A stretch of DNA of 64,000 nt from Janthinobacterium sp. PAMC25594 (GTDB lineage Bacteria > Pseudomonadota > Gammaproteobacteria > Burkholderiales > Burkholderiaceae_D): the NCBI RefSeq assembly GCF_019443505.1, contig NZ_CP080377.1, positions 5,642,001-5,706,000 of the forward strand, written 5' to 3'. Below are positions 50,680 through 60,329 of the stretch, piece by piece (position 1 is the stretch's first letter; every line of letters begins with the position of its first letter). The notes beneath the pieces were generated by a model, which ran no database searches, was not told the DNA's origin, and saw only the letters and a list, made by a program, of their open reading frames with translations. The position numbers and the translations under genes are program-made.

Positions 50680-51427
50680 AGTGCATTTTCGCCCCTGCAT
50701 CGTGATCCCCGTGTTCAACCATGAACACGCGATCGGCGCCGTGGTGCAGCGCCTGCTGCCGCATGGCGTGCCGCTGATCCTCGTCGACGACGGCAGCGCC
50801 GGCGCCGGCGCGCGCACCCTCGATGCGCTGGCCGCCGCGCACCCGTCGCGCGTGACCCTGCTGCGCCATGCGCACAACCAGGGCAAGGGCGGGGCGGTGC
50901 TGACGGGCTGCCGCCACGCGCATGCGCACGGCTACAGCCATGCGTTGCAGATCGACGCCGACGGCCAGCATGAAACGGATGATGTGCCGCGCTTCCTGGC
51001 GCAGGCGCAAGCCACGCCGGCGGCCGTGGTGATCGGCTATCCCGTGTACGATGAATCGGTACCGAAGGCGCGCTACTACGGCCGCTATGCGACGCACGTC
51101 TGGGTATGGATCAATACCCTGTCGCTGCAGATCCGCGATTCCATGTGCGGTTTTCGCGTCTATCCGCTGGCGCCGCTGACGGCGCTGGCGCAGCGTGGCG
51201 TGCTGGGGCAGCGCATGAATTTCGACACCGATGTGCTGGTGCGCCTGTACTGGGATGGCTTGTCGATGGCGAATCTGCCCACGCGCGTGGGTTATCCCAG
51301 CGACGGCGTCTCGCATTTTCAGCTGTGGCGCGACAACGTGCTCATTTCGCGCATGCATGCGCGCCTGTTTTTCGGCATGCTGTGGCGCGCACCGCGCCTG
51401 CTGGCCCGCCACTGGCGCGTGCGATGA
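50672..51427 (+). CDS. Family 2 glycosyltransferase
   Basis: A 251-residue GT2 with CIVIPVFNHEHAIGAVVQ, LILVDDGSAG and the DxD-like QIDADGQHE. There is no membrane domain. I used GTG 50672 (GGAG seven bases upstream), overlapping the methyltransferase by 8 bp; TTG 50651 is an alternative. It probably glycosylates the polyene or its lipid anchor. Confidence 0.86.
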   Translation: MTEVHFRPCIVIPVFNHEHAIGAVVQRLLPHGVPLILVDDGSAGAGARTLDALAAAHPSRVTLLRHAHNQGKGGAVLTGCRHAHAHGYSHALQIDADGQHETDDVPRFLAQAQATPAAVVIGYPVYDESVPKARYYGRYATHVWVWINTLSLQIRDSMCGFRVYPLAPLTALAQRGVLGQRMNFDTDVLVRLYWDGLSMANLPTRVGYPSDGVSHFQLWRDNVLISRMHARLFFGMLWRAPRLLARHWRVR

Positions 51428-52395
51428 CGGCGGCGTCGAACCAGCCGCGCGGACACTGGTCCGGCTTCAATGAAGTCAGCTTCGTGGCCGGCATGCGCCT
51501 GCTGTTCTGGATCTGCCGCGTCTTCGGCCGCTGGCCTTTCCGCATCGTGCTGTATCCGGTGCTGGCCTGGTACGTGCTGACCAAGCCGCGCGCGCGCCGC
51601 GTGTCGCGCAGCTACCTGCGTTGCGTCGCGGCCTGCGGCGGTCCGGCAAACCTGAGCGTGCTGCGGCACTTCGCCGCGTTTGCCGAAACCATCCTTGATA
51701 AAATGCTGCTATGGGGCGGGCTGTACGACACGCGCGGCGTGAGCCTGCACGGCGTCGACGGCGATGAGGGCGTCAACCGCTGCCTGGACGAGGGGCGCGG
51801 CGCCTTGCTGATCTGCGCCCACCTGGGCAACCTGGATTTGTGCCGCGTGCTGTCGCAGCGCAATGCGCGCCTGAAGCTGACGGTGCTCGTGCACACGCGC
51901 CATGCGCAGGCGTTCAACCGCATGCTGGAGCGCCTCAATCCCGACAGCCAGCTCAATCTGATGCAGGTGACGGAAATCACGCCTGCCACGGCCATGCTGC
52001 TGGCGGAAAAGGTGGCGCAAGGCGAGTTCGTGGTGATCGCCGGCGACCGCGTTCCCGTCTCGCCCCAGCCGCGCGTGGCCGTGGCGCCGTTCCTGGGCCA
52101 GCCAGCCGCCTTTCCCGTCGGTCCGTATGTGCTGGCCAGCGTGCTGCAATGCCCCGTGTATTTGCTGTTTTCCATGCGCATCGGCCAGCGCTCCGAAATC
52201 CATTTCGAACTGTTCCGCCAGTCGCTGCACCTGCCGCGCAAGGCACGCGAGCCGATGCTGGCCGAACTGGCGGCCGCCTATGCGGCGCGCCTGCAGCACC
52301 ACTGCCTGCGCGCGCCGCTCGAATGGTTCAACTTCTACGATTTTTGGCAACTCCCCGATACTTCAAGACTGGATACTCCCGATGCACCTCGCTGA
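51424..52395 (+). CDS. LpxL/HtrB-like acyltransferase
   Basis: A 323-residue membrane-associated protein of the lipid A acyltransferase family. It has an N-terminal hydrophobic segment after GLHWSG-like RGHWSGFNEVSFVAGMRLL, and a region ALLICAHLGNLDLCRVL in which HxxxxD is HLGNLD, the catalytic motif. GDRVPV and a C-terminal APLEWFNFYDFW block are typical. ATGA overlap with the glycosyltransferase. It may link the polyene to an outer-membrane lipid. Confidence 0.86.
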   Translation: MTAASNQPRGHWSGFNEVSFVAGMRLLFWICRVFGRWPFRIVLYPVLAWYVLTKPRARRVSRSYLRCVAACGGPANLSVLRHFAAFAETILDKMLLWGGLYDTRGVSLHGVDGDEGVNRCLDEGRGALLICAHLGNLDLCRVLSQRNARLKLTVLVHTRHAQAFNRMLERLNPDSQLNLMQVTEITPATAMLLAEKVAQGEFVVIAGDRVPVSPQPRVAVAPFLGQPAAFPVGPYVLASVLQCPVYLLFSMRIGQRSEIHFELFRQSLHLPRKAREPMLAELAAAYAARLQHHCLRAPLEWFNFYDFWQLPDTSRLDTPDAPR

Positions 52396-53950
52396 CCTGA
52401 AAAACACCCGGCGCGCCGTCCGCTTCGACCGCGAACGCCTGCGCATCGAAGACATTACCGACATCGCGCATGGCCGGGCCAGCGCCGAACTGTCCAGCGA
52501 TCCCGTCTTTCTGGCGGCGATCGCGCGCGGCGCCGATTTCCTCGACCGCCTGCTGCGCGAGGACGGTACCATCTATGGCGTGACCACCGGCTACGGCGAT
52601 TCGTGCACCGTGACCGTGCCGCCGGAACTGGTGGCCGAACTGCCGCACCACCTGTACACCTATCATGGCTGCGGCCTGGGCGAATTCTTCACGCCGGCGC
52701 AGACGCGCGCGATCATGGCCACGCGCCTGGCGTCGCTCTCCAAAGGTTTTTCCGGCGTCAGCGTGGAACTGCTGGCGCAGATCGCGCGCCTGCTCGATGC
52801 GGGCCTGCTGCCGTTGATCCCGTCGGAAGGTTCGGTCGGCGCCAGCGGCGACCTGACGCCGCTGTCCTACCTGGCGGCGGTGCTGTGCGGCGAACGCGAA
52901 GTCTGGCGCGACGGGATACAGGTGCCGGCGGAACAGGCGCTGCGCGAAGCGGGCATCACGCCGCTGCGCCTGCGTCCGAAGGAAGGCCTGGCGATCATGA
53001 ACGGCACGGCCGTCATGACGGCGCTGGCCTGCCTGGCGTATGAGCGCGCCGAGTATCTGATGCGCCTGACGACGCGCATCACGGCCATGGCCTCGTTTGC
53101 GCTCGATGGCAACGCGCACCACTTCGATGCAACCCTGTTTTCCGTCAAACCCCATCCCGGCATGCAGCAAGTGGCGGCCTGGCTGCGCGAGGATCTGCCC
53201 ACCGATTCCTGGGAACGCAACGGCAAGCGGCTGCAAGACCGCTATTCGATCCGCTGCGCGCCGCACGTGATCGGCGTGCTGGCCGATGCCTTGCCGTGGC
53301 TGCGTTCGTCGATCGAGAATGAGCTCAATAGCGCCAACGACAATCCCATCATCGACGCCGAAGGCGAGCGCGTGCTGCATGGCGGGCATTTCTACGGCGG
53401 CCATATCGCCTTCGCCATGGACAGCATGAAGAACACGGTGGCCAACCTGGCCGACTTGCTGGACCGCCAGATGGCCTTGCTGGTCGACAGCCGCTACAAC
53501 CAGGGCTTGCCGGCCAACCTGTCGGGCGCCACCGGCCCGCGCGTGGCCATCAACCACGGCCTGAAGGCATTGCAGATCAGCGCCTCCGCCTGGACCGCCG
53601 AAGCGCTGAAGCTGACCATGCCCGCCTCGGTGTTTTCGCGCTCGACCGAATGCCACAACCAGGACAAGGTCAGCATGGGCACCATCGCCGCGCGCGACTG
53701 CCTGCGCGTGCTGGAACTGTGCGAGCAGGTCGCCGCGGCCCTGCTCATTACCGTGCGCCAGGGCGTCTGGCTGCGTTGCAAGGTCAGTCCTGACGTGCCG
53801 CCGCAAGCGGCGCTGGCGGCGATGATGGCGGCGCTGGCCGCCGATATCGCGCCCGTCGAGGAAGACCGCCGGCTCGACCCTGAACTGCGCGTGCTGCTCG
53901 AACGCATGCGCGCACAAGCCTGGCCACTGTACGGAGCGGGGAATGACTGA
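52382..53950 (+). CDS. Aromatic amino acid ammonia-lyase (HAL/PAL/TAL family, probably tyrosine)
   Basis: A 522-residue MIO-dependent lyase. The MIO triad A154-S155-G156 is in GSVGASGDLTPLSYLAA, with a catalytic Tyr in YGVTTGYGDS and conserved ENELNSANDNP. The specificity loop reads PHHLYTYHG (H89-H90-L91), aligning with the His-Leu of known tyrosine ammonia-lyases, so it may make 4-coumarate as the polyene starter. That is inference; histidine cannot be excluded. ATG 52382 overlaps the acyltransferase by 14 bp. It is the likely source of the aryl head in place of a chorismate-derived acid. Confidence 0.88.
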   Translation: MHLADLKNTRRAVRFDRERLRIEDITDIAHGRASAELSSDPVFLAAIARGADFLDRLLREDGTIYGVTTGYGDSCTVTVPPELVAELPHHLYTYHGCGLGEFFTPAQTRAIMATRLASLSKGFSGVSVELLAQIARLLDAGLLPLIPSEGSVGASGDLTPLSYLAAVLCGEREVWRDGIQVPAEQALREAGITPLRLRPKEGLAIMNGTAVMTALACLAYERAEYLMRLTTRITAMASFALDGNAHHFDATLFSVKPHPGMQQVAAWLREDLPTDSWERNGKRLQDRYSIRCAPHVIGVLADALPWLRSSIENELNSANDNPIIDAEGERVLHGGHFYGGHIAFAMDSMKNTVANLADLLDRQMALLVDSRYNQGLPANLSGATGPRVAINHGLKALQISASAWTAEALKLTMPASVFSRSTECHNQDKVSMGTIAARDCLRVLELCEQVAAALLITVRQGVWLRCKVSPDVPPQAALAAMMAALAADIAPVEEDRRLDPELRVLLERMRAQAWPLYGAGND

Positions 53951-54398
53951 GACGCATAAAGTGCGCGGCAAGAAAGCCACGCCCAGCCGCTGGCATGCCG
54001 AAGTGGAGATGCAGGTGCAGTTCTTCGACCTGGATCCGATGGAGATCGTCTGGCACGGCCGCTACGTGAAATACCTCGAAGTGGTGCGCTGCGCACTGCT
54101 CGACAGCATCGGCTACAACTACGTCGACATGAAGGCGTCCGGCTATGCCTGGCCCGTGATCGACATGCACTTGCGCTATGTGGCGCCGGCCACCTTTGGC
54201 CAGCGCCTGACCTTGCGCGCCGACCTGGTGGAGTGGGAAGACCGCTTGAAGATCGAGTACCTGGTCAGCGACAGCGCGACGGGCAAGCGCCTGAACCGCG
54301 CCAGCACGACGCAGGTGGCTGTCGATATCGCCAGCGGCGAGATGTGTTTTGCCTCGCCGCCCATCTTGTTTGAAAAATTGGGATTGAAGGCCGTATGA
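53943..54398 (+). CDS. Acyl-CoA/ACP thioesterase (4HBT hotdog)
   Basis: A 151-residue hotdog thioesterase of the YbgC/4HBT type with the active site region FFDLDPMEIVWHGRYVKYLE (Asp and His visible). It overlaps the lyase by 8 bp. In APE clusters (ApeK-like) it probably edits or releases the chain from ACP. Confidence 0.88.
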   Translation: MTETHKVRGKKATPSRWHAEVEMQVQFFDLDPMEIVWHGRYVKYLEVVRCALLDSIGYNYVDMKASGYAWPVIDMHLRYVAPATFGQRLTLRADLVEWEDRLKIEYLVSDSATGKRLNRASTTQVAVDIASGEMCFASPPILFEKLGLKAV

Positions 54399-55006
54399 AA
54401 AAACAATTCAAAATCCTGCTGGCGGGCCTGTGCCTGATGGCGATGGCGCCGCTGCACGCGGCCGCACCGGTGGCGAAGATCGAGGCCATGCTGGCCAAGC
54501 CGCAGCAGCTGTGCGGCCGTTTCGACCAGAGCAAGCAGCTGGCCGGCATGAAGAAGGCGCTGGCGTCGAATGGCCGCTTTTGCGTGGTGGCCGGCAAAGG
54601 CGTCTTGTGGCGCACCTTGCAGCCGTTTCCGAATACCCTGCGCCTGACGCGCGACGAGATCGTGCATTTCCAGGGCGAGCGCGTGGCCATGCGCCTCGAC
54701 GCGAAGACGGAGCCGGTGGTCAAGATGATCAACAGCGTGCTGTTTTCGCTGCTGGCCGGCGACCTGGCGCAACTCGATACGCTGTTTGAAGTGGACGGCA
54801 GCATCGATGGCGGCACCTGGCAGGTGGCGCTGAAGGCGCGCCAGCCGGCGCTGGCCAAGGCCATCGGCAGCATCCGCCTCGATGGCGGCGCCTTCGTGAA
54901 AAACATCAGCATCAGCGAGGCGAGCGGCGACCGCACGAGCATCGTGTTCTCGGCGATTGAGACGGGACCGTCCGCCATCACGGCGCAAGAGGCGGCCCTG
55001 TTTTGA
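54395..55006 (+). CDS. LolA-like periplasmic carrier protein
   Basis: A 203-residue protein with a signal peptide (KFKILLAGLCLMAMAPLHAAA-like, to about residue 25). The LolA-type fold is seen from PQQLCGRFDQSKQLAGMKKAL and LWRTLQPFPNTLRLTRDEIV. It overlaps the thioesterase by 4 bp and the exporter gene by 4 bp. It probably carries the polyene-lipid across the periplasm (ApeL-like), as LolA does for lipoproteins. Confidence 0.85.
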   Translation: MKKQFKILLAGLCLMAMAPLHAAAPVAKIEAMLAKPQQLCGRFDQSKQLAGMKKALASNGRFCVVAGKGVLWRTLQPFPNTLRLTRDEIVHFQGERVAMRLDAKTEPVVKMINSVLFSLLAGDLAQLDTLFEVDGSIDGGTWQVALKARQPALAKAIGSIRLDGGAFVKNISISEASGDRTSIVFSAIETGPSAITAQEAALF

Positions 55007-57396
55007 ATGCACTGACGAAGCGCGGCCGCAACGCCGGGCGCCTGCTGGCCATCGCCTGGGCGCTGGTGGTGGCGCTGCTGTTGGCGCATAACGCCTATCT
55101 GTGGCTGGGCAAGCGCATCGCGCCGGAAACCGACATTCTCGCCTTGCTGCCGGTGCAGGAGCGCGATCCGGTGCTGCAGGCGTCGTTTACACACATGGTC
55201 GACGCGGCGCAGCAGCGTCTGGTGGTGCTGGTCGGCGCCGCCGAATGGAGCGATGCGAAGCGCGCGGCGGACGCCTACGGCGCCGTGCTGGCGCGCCATG
55301 CGGGCCTGTTCCAGTCCACGCCGCTCGACGAGCAGGCGCAGAACGACTGGCTGGCGCTGTTCCAGCAGCATCGCCTGACCTTGCTGACGGCGCCGCAGGA
55401 AACGCAGCTGCGCCAGGAGACGCCACAATTCTGGCGCGATTCGGCGCTCAGTCAGCTTTACAGCCCGTTTGGTGGTCCGAAGCTGGGCGCCTGGCAGGAC
55501 GATCCCTTTGGCCTGTTTGGCGGCTGGGTGCAGGAACGCGCGCAGGAAACGCCCGTGCGTCCGCGCGACGGCCATTTGTTCGTCGCCGACGGCGAGCGCC
55601 AGTATGTGCTGCTGCCGATGACCTTGAGCCTGCCCGCCTTTTCGCTGGGCGCGCAGGAAAGCGTGATGCCTGCGCTGGCGCAAGCCGAAGCGGCGGCGCG
55701 GCAAGCCGTGCCCGGCGTGGAAATCATCAGCGCCGGCGTGATCCTGCATGCGGCGGCGGCCAGCAGCCAGGCGGCGGGCGAAATGTCGACCATCGGCCTG
55801 GGCTCCCTGGCCGGCATCATCCTGCTGACGTGGTTCACCTTCCGCTCGTTCAAGCCGATCTCGCTGATCCTGCTGTCGATCGGCATCGGCTGCCTCGGTT
55901 CCCTGTCCGTGTGCTGGCTGCTGTTTGGCAAAATACACCTGATGACATTTGTCTTTGGCGCCAGCCTGATCGGCGTGGCGCAGGATTACGGCATTTATTT
56001 TCTATGCAACCGCCTGGGCGCCGATCCGGCGCTCGATTCACGCACCTTGCTGCGCCGTCTGCTGCCGGGCCTGTGCCTGACCCTGCTGGCCGCCGTCATC
56101 GGCTACATGGGTCTGGCGCTGACGCCATTCCCCGGCTTGCGCCATATGGCCGTATTTTCCGCCCTGGGCCTGGTGTTTGCCTGGCTGACGGTGGTGTGCT
56201 GGTTCCCCGCGCTGATCGGTGGCGGCACATTGAAGAGCGGCGCGCTGGTCAAACAGTATGGCGCGGCGCGCGCGCGCTGGCCGCAGTTGCGGGCCAACCG
56301 CGCCACCCTGTTTGGCGGCGTGCTGTTTGCCCTGTTTGCGCTCTTCGGCATCAGCCGCCTGGGCGTCAACGACGATATCCGCCTGCTGCAAACGCCGCCC
56401 GCGCACCTGATACGCGACCAGATCAAATTGAGCAAATTGCTCGATGGGCCCACGCCGGTGCAGTTCTACCTGGTGCGCGGCGATAGCGCGGAAGCCGTGC
56501 TGCGGCGCGAGGAAACGTTGAAACAGCGCCTGCTGCCGCTGATCGCGCAAAAGCACATCAGCGGCGTCCAGGCCATGTCGAACTGGGTGCCGTCGCTGCG
56601 GACGCAGGCGGCGCGCCGGGCTTTGCTCGACACGGCCATCCTGCAGCCGGGCGCCGCGCTCGACTTGCTGGCGCAGTCCGTCGATGAAGGTCCCGAGTGG
56701 GCCGGCAAGGTACGCGCGCAGTTGGCGCAAGCCGGTGCGCCGCTGTCGATCGATGCCTTCCTGAAGGTGCCGGCCAGCGAGCCATGGCGCCATCTGTGGC
56801 TGGGCAAGGTGGAAGGCGGCTATGCCTCCATCGTCGCCTTGCGCGGCATGCGGTACGCGGCCATTCCCCTGCTGGCGCAGGCGGGCGAGGGTATGCCAGG
56901 GGTGCAGTGGGTCGACAAGGTGAGTGAAATTTCCTCGGTGCTGGGCCGCTACCGCGTCTACATGGGCGCCGTGGTGCTGGGTGCCTATCTGGTGGTCTTC
57001 GGCTTGCTGCTGCCACGCTACCGGCGCCGCACCTGGCGCGTGCTGGCGCCCACGGCGCTGGCCAGCGTGGCGGCCCTGGCCTTGCTGGGCTATTTGAACC
57101 TGCCGCTGCAGCTGTTCCACGTGCTGGCGCTGATGCTGCTGCTGGGCGTGGGCGTCGATTACGGCATCTTCATGCAGGAGCACCCTGACCGCCGCAACGA
57201 CACGCCATGGCTGGCCGTGGGTCTGTCGGCGGCCAATACCATTCTGTCTTTCGGCTTGCTGGCGCTGAGCAAGACGGCCGCATTGCAGGCATTCGGCCTG
57301 ACCATGCTGATCGGCACGGCGCTGGTATGGCTGCTGTCGCCGTGCTTTGCCGAAGCCGATCATCGTAGCGCGGCCGATGCCGCAGGAGAAATCTGA
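55003..57396 (+). CDS. MMPL/RND-family lipid exporter
   Basis: A 797-residue inner-membrane exporter with two RND halves. Each has a long periplasmic loop and about six membrane segments; conserved regions include LIGVAQDYGIYFLCNRLG and LLLGVGVDYGIFMQEHPD, with charged proton-relay residues (D in DYG). It should extract the polyene-lipid from the inner membrane and pass it to the LolA-like carrier (ApeM-like). It overlaps its neighbours by 4 bp and 1 bp. Confidence 0.9.
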   Translation: MNALTKRGRNAGRLLAIAWALVVALLLAHNAYLWLGKRIAPETDILALLPVQERDPVLQASFTHMVDAAQQRLVVLVGAAEWSDAKRAADAYGAVLARHAGLFQSTPLDEQAQNDWLALFQQHRLTLLTAPQETQLRQETPQFWRDSALSQLYSPFGGPKLGAWQDDPFGLFGGWVQERAQETPVRPRDGHLFVADGERQYVLLPMTLSLPAFSLGAQESVMPALAQAEAAARQAVPGVEIISAGVILHAAAASSQAAGEMSTIGLGSLAGIILLTWFTFRSFKPISLILLSIGIGCLGSLSVCWLLFGKIHLMTFVFGASLIGVAQDYGIYFLCNRLGADPALDSRTLLRRLLPGLCLTLLAAVIGYMGLALTPFPGLRHMAVFSALGLVFAWLTVVCWFPALIGGGTLKSGALVKQYGAARARWPQLRANRATLFGGVLFALFALFGISRLGVNDDIRLLQTPPAHLIRDQIKLSKLLDGPTPVQFYLVRGDSAEAVLRREETLKQRLLPLIAQKHISGVQAMSNWVPSLRTQAARRALLDTAILQPGAALDLLAQSVDEGPEWAGKVRAQLAQAGAPLSIDAFLKVPASEPWRHLWLGKVEGGYASIVALRGMRYAAIPLLAQAGEGMPGVQWVDKVSEISSVLGRYRVYMGAVVLGAYLVVFGLLLPRYRRRTWRVLAPTALASVAALALLGYLNLPLQLFHVLALMLLLGVGVDYGIFMQEHPDRRNDTPWLAVGLSAANTILSFGLLALSKTAALQAFGLTMLIGTALVWLLSPCFAEADHRSAADAAGEI

Positions 57397-57950
57397 TGTT
57401 TTTGCAATGTCAACGATGGGCGCCGGCACTGCTGCTGGCACTGGCCGGCTGCGCCAGCGTGCCGCCTTCGGCACCCGCGCGCCTGGGCCTGAAACTGGCG
57501 CCGCAAGCGCTGGGCGCCACGGTCAGCGTGCAGCAGCACCTGGTCGTCGAACGGGCGGGCCGCATCGACGAACTCGATGCGGCGCTGGAAGTGGAGCCGT
57601 CGCATCTCGACCTGGTGGGACTGGCGTTCGGCCAGCGCGTGCTGTCGCTGCATTACGACGGCAAGGACATGACCTCGTGGCGCCACCTGATGCTGCCGGC
57701 GCAGGTGCGCGCCGAGGACGTGCTGGAAGACATGCAGCTGACCCTGTGGCCGCGCGAGGCGATCGCGCAAGCCCTGCCGGCCGGCTGGCGCATCGAGGAC
57801 AGCGGCTTACGCCGTACCCTGTTCCTGCATGACGAGGCGGTGACGGTGATCGACTACAGCGGCATGCCGCGCTGGAGCGGCACGGTGGTGCTCGACAACC
57901 TGCGCTACCGCTATCGCCTGACGATACAGAACGCCCCGGAAGGAAGCTGA
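57396..57950 (+). CDS. DUF3261 outer-membrane lipoprotein (APE cluster)
   Basis: A 184-residue lipoprotein: lipobox LALAGC (Cys about residue 20), then a beta-rich body with SLHYDGKDMTSWRHLMLP and TLFLHDEAVTVIDYSGMPRW. DUF3261 proteins accompany MMPL and LolA in APE clusters (ApeN-like) and are likely outer-membrane acceptors, comparable to LolB. It overlaps mmpl by 1 bp; the next gene follows directly after the stop. Confidence 0.84.
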   Translation: MFLQCQRWAPALLLALAGCASVPPSAPARLGLKLAPQALGATVSVQQHLVVERAGRIDELDAALEVEPSHLDLVGLAFGQRVLSLHYDGKDMTSWRHLMLPAQVRAEDVLEDMQLTLWPREAIAQALPAGWRIEDSGLRRTLFLHDEAVTVIDYSGMPRWSGTVVLDNLRYRYRLTIQNAPEGS

Positions 57951-59141
57951 ATGACCGGCTTGACTGTGTATCTGAATGACTGCGGCATCGTCTGCGCGCT
58001 GGGCGCCGGCCGCGAAGAAGTGCGCGCGCGCCAGTTTGCCGCGCACAGCGGCGTGGTGTCCGTCGATACCTACACGCCGGGGCGCATGCTGCCGCTGGGC
58101 GTGGTCGACGCGGCCTTGCCATCGGTGGCGCATCACGGCATCGCCGCGCGCAGCCGCAACAACCGGATGGCGCTGGCGGCGCTGGCGCAGATCCGCCCCG
58201 CCGTGGAGCAGGCCATCGCCCATTACGGCGCGGACCGCGTGGCCGTGGTGATCGGCACCAGCACGTCGGGCATCGCCGAGACGGAAGGCGCGATCGGCCA
58301 GCATGTGGCGGGCGACGGCTTGCCGGCTGCCTTCCACTACGGCCAGCAGGAGATGGCGTCGCCGGCGCTGATGCTGGCCGGGGAACTGGGCATCGACGGC
58401 CCGGCCCTGGTGCATTCGAGCGCCTGTTCGTCGAGCGCCAAGGCGATGGCCAGCGCGGCGCGCCTGATCCGCATGGGCCTGTGCGACGCCGTGCTGACGG
58501 GCGGCGTCGATACCCTGTGCGGCTTTACCGTGGCCGGTTTTTCCGCGCTGGCGTCTGTCAGTGCGCGGCGCTGCAATCCGTTCGGCGCGAACCGCGACGG
58601 CATCAATATCGGCGAGGGCGCGGCCCTGTTCCTGATGACGGCGCAACCGGCCGCAGTGGCCTTGCGCGGCTGGGGCGAGTCGTCCGACGGCCACCATATG
58701 TCGGCGCCCGATCCCGCAGGCGGCGGCGCGCGGCTGGCCATCGCCCAGGCACTGGCGCGCGCCGGCATCGCGGCGTCGCAAGTCGACTATGTGAACCTGC
58801 ACGGCACGGCCACGCCGCAAAACGATGCGATGGAAGCGCGCGTGGTGTCCGAGCTGTTCGGCGCCACGGCGATGAGCAGCTCCACCAAGCCGCTGACAGG
58901 CCATGCGCTGGGCGCGGCGGCGGCCATCGAGGCCGCGCTTTGCTGGCTGGCGATGCAGGACGATAACGCCGAGGGCTTGCTGCCGCCGCACCTGTGGGAT
59001 GGCGTGCCCGATGAATCCCTGCCGCCGTTGCGCCTGGCCTTGCCCGGCGCGCGCCTGGGGCGTCCGCTCGACTGGGCCTTGAGCAATTCGTTTGCCTTCG
59101 GCGGCTCGAACGCCGCCTTGCTGTTCGGGAGGGGAGCATGA
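57951..59141 (+). CDS. Beta-ketoacyl-ACP synthase 1 (APE cluster)
   Basis: A 396-residue ketosynthase with a complete Cys-His-His triad: C159 in SSACSSSAKAMAS, His in NLHGTATPQNDAM, and His in KPLTGHALGAAAAIEA. It probably condenses the first or later malonyl units onto the aryl starter; ApeR- or ApeO-like. It begins at the stop of the lipoprotein gene and overlaps the dehydratase by 4 bp. Confidence 0.9.
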   Translation: MTGLTVYLNDCGIVCALGAGREEVRARQFAAHSGVVSVDTYTPGRMLPLGVVDAALPSVAHHGIAARSRNNRMALAALAQIRPAVEQAIAHYGADRVAVVIGTSTSGIAETEGAIGQHVAGDGLPAAFHYGQQEMASPALMLAGELGIDGPALVHSSACSSSAKAMASAARLIRMGLCDAVLTGGVDTLCGFTVAGFSALASVSARRCNPFGANRDGINIGEGAALFLMTAQPAAVALRGWGESSDGHHMSAPDPAGGGARLAIAQALARAGIAASQVDYVNLHGTATPQNDAMEARVVSELFGATAMSSSTKPLTGHALGAAAAIEAALCWLAMQDDNAEGLLPPHLWDGVPDESLPPLRLALPGARLGRPLDWALSNSFAFGGSNAALLFGRGA

Positions 59142-59611
59142 GTTTTCCGGATATCGGCGAGTTGGTGCCCCATTCCGGCGCCATGGTGCTGCTCGACCGG
59201 GTGCTCTCGGCCGATGCGGAAAACCTGTGCGCCGAAGTGGCCATCCATGCCGGCAGCGTGTTTTATGACGCGCCGTCGGCCGGCGTCGGCAGCTGGGTCG
59301 GCATCGAATACATGGCGCAGGCGATCGCCGCGCATGCGGGCTACCTGGCGCGGCTGGCCGGCGCGCCCGTGAAGATCGGTTTTTTGCTGGGGGCGCGGCG
59401 CTACGAAGCGCAAGTGCCCTTGTTTGTCGATGGCAGCGTGCTGCTGGTGCATGTGCAGCAGGCCTTGCAAGGCGAGAATGGACTGGGTGCGTTCGAGTGC
59501 CGTATCGAGATGGCGGGCGCCGTGCTGGCGCAGGCGACGATCACGGTATACCAGCCCGAGGATGCAAAGCAATTTCTGCAGGAGAGTATGAATGGAGCGC
59601 AGCATGAGTAA
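59138..59611 (+). CDS. 3-hydroxyacyl-ACP dehydratase, hotdog (ApeP-like)
   Basis: A 157-residue hotdog protein with LVPHSGAMVLLDRVLSADA at the N-terminus and GSWVGIEYMAQAIAAHAGY, typical of the FabZ-like ApeP group (catalytic His in PHSGAM). It probably forms the heterodimeric dehydratase with the hotdog domain fused to the ligase. It overlaps KS1 by 4 bp and the reductase by 8 bp. Confidence 0.9.
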   Translation: MSFPDIGELVPHSGAMVLLDRVLSADAENLCAEVAIHAGSVFYDAPSAGVGSWVGIEYMAQAIAAHAGYLARLAGAPVKIGFLLGARRYEAQVPLFVDGSVLLVHVQQALQGENGLGAFECRIEMAGAVLAQATITVYQPEDAKQFLQESMNGAQHE

Positions 59612-60329
59612 AAGTGTATTGGTGACGGGGTCGTCGCGCGGCATCGGCAAGGCCATCGCCTTGCGACTGGCGCGCGACGGTTTTGACGTGGTGCTGCATT
59701 GCCGCAGCGCGCGCGGCGAAGCCGACGCGGTGGCGCAGCAGGTGCGGGCGCTGGGACGCGCGGCGCGCGTGCTGCAGTTCGATATCGGCGACCGTGCCGC
59801 GGCGGCTAGCGCGCTGGAAGCGGACATCGCCGAACATGGCTGCTATTACGGCGTCGTGTGCAACGCCGGCGTGGCGCGCGACAATGCGTTTCCCGCCATG
59901 TCGGGCGAGGACTGGGACATCGTCCTGCAGACCAACCTCGATGGTTTCTACAATGTGCTGAACCCGCTGGTGATGCCGATGGTACAGCGCCGCAAACCGG
60001 GGCGCATCGTCACCATGGCGTCCGTTTCTGGCCTGATCGGCAACCGGGGGCAAGTCAATTACAGCGCGGCCAAGGCCGGCATCATCGGCGCGACCAAGGC
60101 GCTGGCGCTGGAACTGGCCAAGCGCGCCATCACCGTGAACTGCGTGGCGCCGGGCCTGATCGAGACGGACATGATCAGCGAGGTGCCGCTCGACGAAGCG
60201 CTGAAGATGATCCCCGCGCGCCGGGTCGGCACGCCGGAAGAGGTGGCCGCCGCCGTGAGTTTCCTTGTCGGCGAGGAGGCGGGCTACATCACGCGCCAGG
60301 TCATTTCCGTGAATGGAGGCATGGCATGA
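59604..60329 (+). CDS. 3-oxoacyl-ACP reductase (FabG-like ketoreductase)
   Basis: A 241-residue SDR with VLVTGSSRGIGKAIA (NADPH motif), N in VCNAGVARDNA, Ser in MASVSGLIGNRGQ, and YSAAKAG (YxxxK). ATG 59604 with GGAG six bases upstream fits better than ATG 59592. It reduces the beta-keto group in each polyene cycle (ApeQ-like). It overlaps the next ketosynthase by 4 bp. Confidence 0.92.
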   Translation: MSKSVLVTGSSRGIGKAIALRLARDGFDVVLHCRSARGEADAVAQQVRALGRAARVLQFDIGDRAAAASALEADIAEHGCYYGVVCNAGVARDNAFPAMSGEDWDIVLQTNLDGFYNVLNPLVMPMVQRRKPGRIVTMASVSGLIGNRGQVNYSAAKAGIIGATKALALELAKRAITVNCVAPGLIETDMISEVPLDEALKMIPARRVGTPEEVAAAVSFLVGEEAGYITRQVISVNGGMA